Source: Hydractinia symbiolongicarpus (lineage: Eukaryota > Cnidaria > Hydrozoa > Anthoathecata > Hydractiniidae). Taken from it: a stretch of DNA of 64,000 bases. Both the position numbers and the translations under genes were made by a program. Positions 59,216 to 64,000 of this stretch are shown here, one piece after another; the stretch's first letter is position 1, and every line of letters starts with the position of its first letter. Where the stretch lies: positions 6,138,001-6,202,000 of the forward strand of contig NC_079878.1 of the NCBI RefSeq assembly GCF_029227915.1, given 5' to 3'. The notes under the pieces were generated by a model that saw only the letters and a program-made list of their open reading frames with translations, had not been told where the DNA came from and made no database searches.

Positions 59216-62200
59216 TATTTGTACATTTAAAGCAGGTGTCCAACTTCTTAAAATTGCAAAATTCTATTTATGTATATTCTAGCAAAAGGTATTATGTTTA
59301 TGCTTAAAGGAACAGAAAGGTTAAGCAATGTAGAATTATATAATATGACATTAGGCATCAGCAGATCGATTCGGCTAAACAGGAGTTAATGTATCAATAA
59401 AATACATTGTGTTTTCTCAATAAAAATAAGTACGAGAAGTTTGATTGATGATGACATTGTTTTTATTTTATTATCTACGTAAATATTTGATCCTTCTTGT
59501 TCGCAACTCAACTCAATGTTCGCAACTAAGCTATAGTGATGTATGCGATATGTTAAAAGTTGCGATTTTCGCTAAACATTGCAGTGCAGAACACCCAATA
59601 GAACTCGCTCACTTCGATTGGTGCAAATTACAAAAGTAACTTACCGCGGTGGGGTTAAACAAAGTGAAATAACTACAAAAATGATTTACATTTTATGTGG
59701 TTAGCTTTATTAACTTCTAGGGATATACCCTGTCAATAGTTTCCATGCAGGACACAGAGAGGTTTCATTGACGAGCTACCGATCTCGTAAAAGGCATATT
59801 AGGCGTATTTCAAATCAATTGCCTTAATCAAAGCACACCTAGCTGCAAAATGGATAATGTCTGCAGACCTATCCGTGTTTGATAATAATGAATTTTTAGG
59901 ACAAAGGCCCTATTCGGAAGGTTAGTTTTCAACCAAGACTTTATTTACATTAATTTGATTAATTTTTGCGAAGATTTGATTTGCGAGTTCAGAAAGGAGC
60001 ATTTCGCGAAGATAAATTTTTGTGAATCAGTTGATTTTAAAAATTTAGCGAATAGGTCTATTTTAGATAATTTGCGAAGGACCATTTTTGATACAAAGAA
60101 ACGGAAAAATGGTTTTAAAGAACTGTACTGTCAGCCCAAATAGGACTTTGTCATTTTTTTATTAAGAAAGACAGAAAAAAAGAAAAAAATTATTTGTTTT
60201 CAAAGGTGAAACTCTATTATATTATATAAATTCATATCTCTCTAATTAATTTACGGGACCTACCTTTACCTTTGATAATCTTTCAATCAATGACGCCGGC
60301 GACTTCTGCGTTTGAACTACAATTTTTTTTAGGCATTACATAAGCCTCCGTAGGCTTAAATTTGGTCATTTTTAAGCACATGGCTAAGCTTTATGTGAAG
60401 CTTAAGAAAATGTTGTGAAGTTTTTTTTGTTTCGTGAGCAGTTTTTCTTTTTATTCTTTATGTCTGAATTAACCAGTATATAGGTAAGATTTAAATAATA
60501 ATTGATGGTGTTCAAAATTCAAATGTAATATTTTTTTTTAAATAAGCATGCTTTGAGCCCGATCATGTGTTTTTCATAAGCATATTCCAATAAATCTTTT
60601 TGCCATAACCTAACATATTTTGGCCCTGTAAAAGTACTTTTTATAAGCATCCTTGAGCCTCATTTTGGAATATGTACTGAAAAGTAGAAGTGATAACGAG
60701 ACTGGATTGTGATATCTCAAATTATACAATCCACCCAGTGAATCTTTATGTCAAAGTATATATTCACTCCACTTTACATTAACCCTTCGCGCAATCGAAA
60801 AAAAAAGTTTATTTCAAGGGACTTTGTTTATGCTTAAGAGACAGACGTAAGAATACTGTTAAAATGTTTTTAAAATGTTGATTCTTCTACTAAATAAACA
60901 GAAAAACGTAAGTTAATAGGACGACAAATTGTAGAAATTAAAAAATCCTAAAAGACTGCACTGGTTTCCAACTAGGTTTCCACATGTTTTGCTGTTAACT
61001 ACCAGGGTTCCCCTGGCCCCCATTTAATAAGCAAATATTTACATGTACCGGTGTTAAAGCCACAAAGCTTCCTTGCGGTATGGTTTCACGCTCTAAGGTT
61101 AATTGCAGATTTATATACAGAATAATCTGTTTAATGCGGGAGTCCGAGGCATTTGTTTTGATATATTTTGACATTTAAGACAGAAACCTAGTAAAGTTTC
61201 GAATAAAACTGGGCCACGTTTGGTATTACGTGCACCACTTGTTTTAGCTAGCTAGCTGGCTAGCTAAAAAGATACTATTTTGCAACTTAGTGGTTCGGCA
61301 AACATTTTTAATAAGTGCATGATTGTTGTATAACTATAATTTCAATTCACATGTTAGAAAGGACTTACCAACGTTTTACAAAAGTTGGGCAAGACTGTAC
61401 ACGAAGATTAATGTGTGTGTACACGATCGTGTAGAGAGGTCCAAACAGCAGTACCATATTCTCGGATCCGGGTTAACATTATCAACTTTTAAAAAAGAAA
61501 ACAAGGAGCTTTTGAGAAAAGAAGTGGTATATTTGAATTTATCAGCAAAAATTATATAACATAAGGATTTTTAGAACAGGATTTGTTGTAATTTACAGTT
61601 TTTAAGTCTGACCATAATATCTAACTGTGGAGAACAATTTTCACTGCAGTTAATTTGTGTGGTTATGAAGAAATCTTCATAAAACATCAAAAGTTTGGCT
61701 ACAATAGAGGCAGTGGTACTTGGTGTATAAAATTTAAAATTTGCATATTTCCACAAATTTTAGTGCTGAATTTAAATATGTGGGTCATTTTTGTTCAAAA
61801 TAACCAGAAAATTTCAAGCATGTTAACCCGGATCAGAGAATTGGGTGAATTATAAATATCAGATCTCGTACAGCTTTTTTTTTGGAAGCACAAGATCCAG
61901 AGAAGAGACTGAAATTATTTTTTAAAGTAGCTAACTAGCTAGCTATTATTTTTTTTAAAAAAATGTATATTGTGTACCTTTAGCTATCAATATGGATAGG
62001 TAGCTAGCTAACTAGCTACATGTCTATCGTACTCGAAACAACATTAAAACATGTTGCATAGAGAATATAGCTATATAGTAAGCTAGCCGGCTGGGGGTAA
62101 ACTACTAATCAAGTATGTTTTTTATGGATCCCCAGTAGCTAGAAGGCAAAAGCAATACGAAGCAAATCTCAATATGAATATAACAAAACCTAGGGGTATT

Positions 62201-62354
62201 ACAAATTTTGCAGCAGAATGACATGTAGCATAAACAGCTATGTCTTGAACATTTAAATTCTCTAAATAAGATATAGTGTCTTCCTTTGAAATAATTGTGG
62301 AAATAATTGTGGAAATCATATCTTTTTAGTGTATATATAGATAAAAAAATAATC
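59216..62354. other. Intergenic, no recognisable gene
   Basis: AT-rich. A SINE 3' fragment on the minus strand lies at about 59705-59760 (GGGATATACCCTGTC matches the 3' body of the 53926 SINE). GCTAGCTA-type simple repeats occur near 61247-61265 and 61928-62030. Short frames at 59955-60143 and 61323-61559 have no recognised domain. A likely SMIM14 5' UTR acceptor (CTTTTTAG) is at about 62323-62330. Confidence 0.45.
59705..59760 (-). mobile_element. SINE 3' fragment
   Basis: On the minus strand, GGAAACTATTGACAGGGTAT matches GGAAATAATAGACAGGGCAT in the SINE at 53926, followed by a TTAGC block like GCTAGCC. Only about 55 bases are kept. Confidence 0.45.
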
Positions 62355-62666
62355 ATGGGTGACCAACCACCTGCCTTCGATCCTTGTGAGTGTATTTTTA
62401 GTCCAGCAGGCGCAATGCGAAGGTTAATATCACTGTTACGTAACTCACAAAGTTATTGCACAGATGAGCAATGCTTTGGAACGCCCCCCAGTCCTGGAAA
62501 CAATGAAGATACAGGCTTGACCATGGTGTATATGGCTATTGCTTGGGTTGTTTTAGCAATGGTATTGTACATGATGAGACCCCAAAGTTTACGAGATGGC
62601 AATAAACCTTCACAAATGAGGGATGACCATGATGATGATCACCATTCACAGCCACCCTTGATGTAA
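62355..62666 (+). CDS. smim14: Small integral membrane protein 14
   Basis: The 103-residue product (human SMIM14, 99) begins with the family block FDPCECIFSPAGAMRRLISL, followed by RNSQSYCTDEQC, both strongly conserved in animals. A single membrane helix (about 52-73, MVYMAIAWVVLAMVLYMM) is followed by RPQSLR and a His/Asp-rich hydrophilic tail. The human protein sits in the ER membrane; its role is poorly known. Start chosen at the ATG of 62355; the open frame extends upstream only to a TTG and crosses a probable acceptor, so that part is likely untranslated. No intron in the coding region. Confidence 0.93.
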   Translation: MGDQPPAFDPCECIFSPAGAMRRLISLLRNSQSYCTDEQCFGTPPSPGNNEDTGLTMVYMAIAWVVLAMVLYMMRPQSLRDGNKPSQMRDDHDDDHHSQPPLM

Positions 62667-64000
62667 TTTTTTGTATATAAAACGCAATTCTATTACACAT
62701 AAAACTATTATAAAGATGGTGTGGAAATTATATTTTTTTTGATATACACTTAAGTGTATATTTCCTAATTGTGTTATAAATTTTTCTGTACTTTTTGTTT
62801 GTCAAAATGTGTTTCCTTCTCTGGGTGTTCCTTATATATTTAATTGCTACGACAGACTTATTTGAAAAATGACAAATTGTTTTACTAACAACAATGCATA
62901 TTTGGGATATTGTTTAAAACCCTCTCAATCCAACATACTTGAACACTTGGGAAGCTGTTACGCATATTTTTTACTGTCCCAAATTGCTTCGATTTTTAAT
63001 TTCCACATCAAGTCATTTTCTTTTTAATTCCTATTTCATTATCATTAGTTTCTATACAAGATCTTTACTTGAAAAAAAAAGGTTTTACACCACTAAATGA
63101 AAATAAGCATTTTTAATTATGTTTTCAGGGACCTTTTTTAAACAAATTTTTCTTCTCTTATACATTTTAAAAATATTCATATGTCATACTTTTTGTGTCA
63201 TAGATGTTGATACATCTTGTTTATAGTTATTGGGTATTGTAAATATATACATGTTTGTTATTGTTTGTTTATAGATATTTATTTCTACTTCCTCTACCCA
63301 ACTTTTTTAGTGGAGTAAATCACTTTCTTTTAAAAGGTGCTATGCAATGCATTTTGTTGTTATTGTGAAAATGTGAAAATGAAATCATTGTTGTATTCTG
63401 ATATATGTAAAGAATATGTTTCTGCTCTGCAAAAATGTGTAGTTCCTCTTCATACTAAGGAAAAGGGCTGTATAATAATGGTGACTCGTTAATTAAAAGT
63501 GTATAGGCTACAATTTAATCCGAAGTTATGGAGGGAGGGAGTTGAATCATTGACTGTTAGGTATGCCATAACATGATACTTTGGTTTTTTGGAGAATAAG
63601 AACTATTTTTAACAGGTTTTTTGTCTACATGCTTCATATGAGCGTATGTCTAAGTGCTTATAATTTCAGAGTCTTTTTACTTTTTTGAGTCATCCCTTGG
63701 TGATAAATATTCTTTTTCTCAAGAAAGTTGTAAAGAAAAGAATCAGTTCATGTGTGAATTTCTAAAAACTGTTATTTAGACATTGTGAAGCCTCCTCTTT
63801 ACAAATTATCGAAAAGCACAAGGCATGTTAATTCTCTTTATCTTTTGAATGTCCTCCTTTCTATAATAACAATGTAATTTTAGGTTAAATGCATTATAGC
63901 AATTCTTTTTTTTTTGGAATATGCATTTTCACATTTTTTTAATCATGTTTAATTGGGTATGTATAGAATGACCTGTCATTTGAGTGATTAAAATACCCAA
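62667..64000. other. SMIM14 3' UTR and downstream DNA
   Basis: AT-rich sequence without an open frame of note. It is probably 3' UTR at least in part. No canonical AATAAA was seen close to the stop, so the transcript end is undetermined. Confidence 0.4.

Overview
The window is nuclear DNA from an animal. It is roughly two thirds A+T by eye. Its genes have short exons with GT-AG introns, and it is rich in small DNA transposons, Helitron-like elements and tRNA-derived SINEs. The gene set is BHMT, Gemin7, SMIM14, a protease carrying three ShKT domains, and two Mab-21/cGAS-like genes. That set, with the base composition, fits a cnidarian, perhaps a hydrozoan. The taxon is an inference; no species is identified.

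Layout. 1-3.9 kb: a 16-bp tandem repeat and a broken ubiquitin-specific protease fragment. 3.9-8.9 kb (minus): a nine-exon betaine-homocysteine methyltransferase gene. 12.06-37.63 kb: a large inverted duplication, with arms of about 11-12 kb around a 2.4-kb spacer. Each arm carries one intact seven-exon gene for a 581-residue Mab-21-family nucleotidyltransferase-fold protein with an N-terminal membrane segment, and the two genes converge tail to tail. 40.1-44.7 kb (minus): a secreted protease with a signal peptide, three ShKT domains and a chymotrypsin-fold catalytic domain. 46.9-48.2 kb (minus): an unrecognised 211-residue secreted, helical, cytokine-like protein with only phase-0 introns. 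49.9-54.3 kb: minisatellites and SINEs. 55.05-55.43 kb: Gemin7. 55.75-59.22 kb: a complete 3,468-bp DNA transposon with TA target duplication and 41-bp perfect terminal inverted repeats. It encodes a CENP-B/Tigger-like DDD transposase and, divergently, a HIRAN-domain protein with a canonical PCNA-interaction motif. 62.36-62.67 kb: SMIM14.

The most notable items are four. The two-gene transposon pairs a transposase with a HIRAN/PIP-box accessory protein. The palindromic pair of membrane-anchored cGAS-like genes keeps an unchanged catalytic region while the N-terminal part has diverged. The cytokine-like gene has a start codon at the junction of an 85-bp tandem duplication. Two Helitron-like elements lie end to end in the palindrome spacer.

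The host genes show no sign of acting in one pathway; this is ordinary mixed animal gene content. All exon models were built by eye from reading-frame continuity, splice dinucleotides and remembered family similarity, without transcript or database support.
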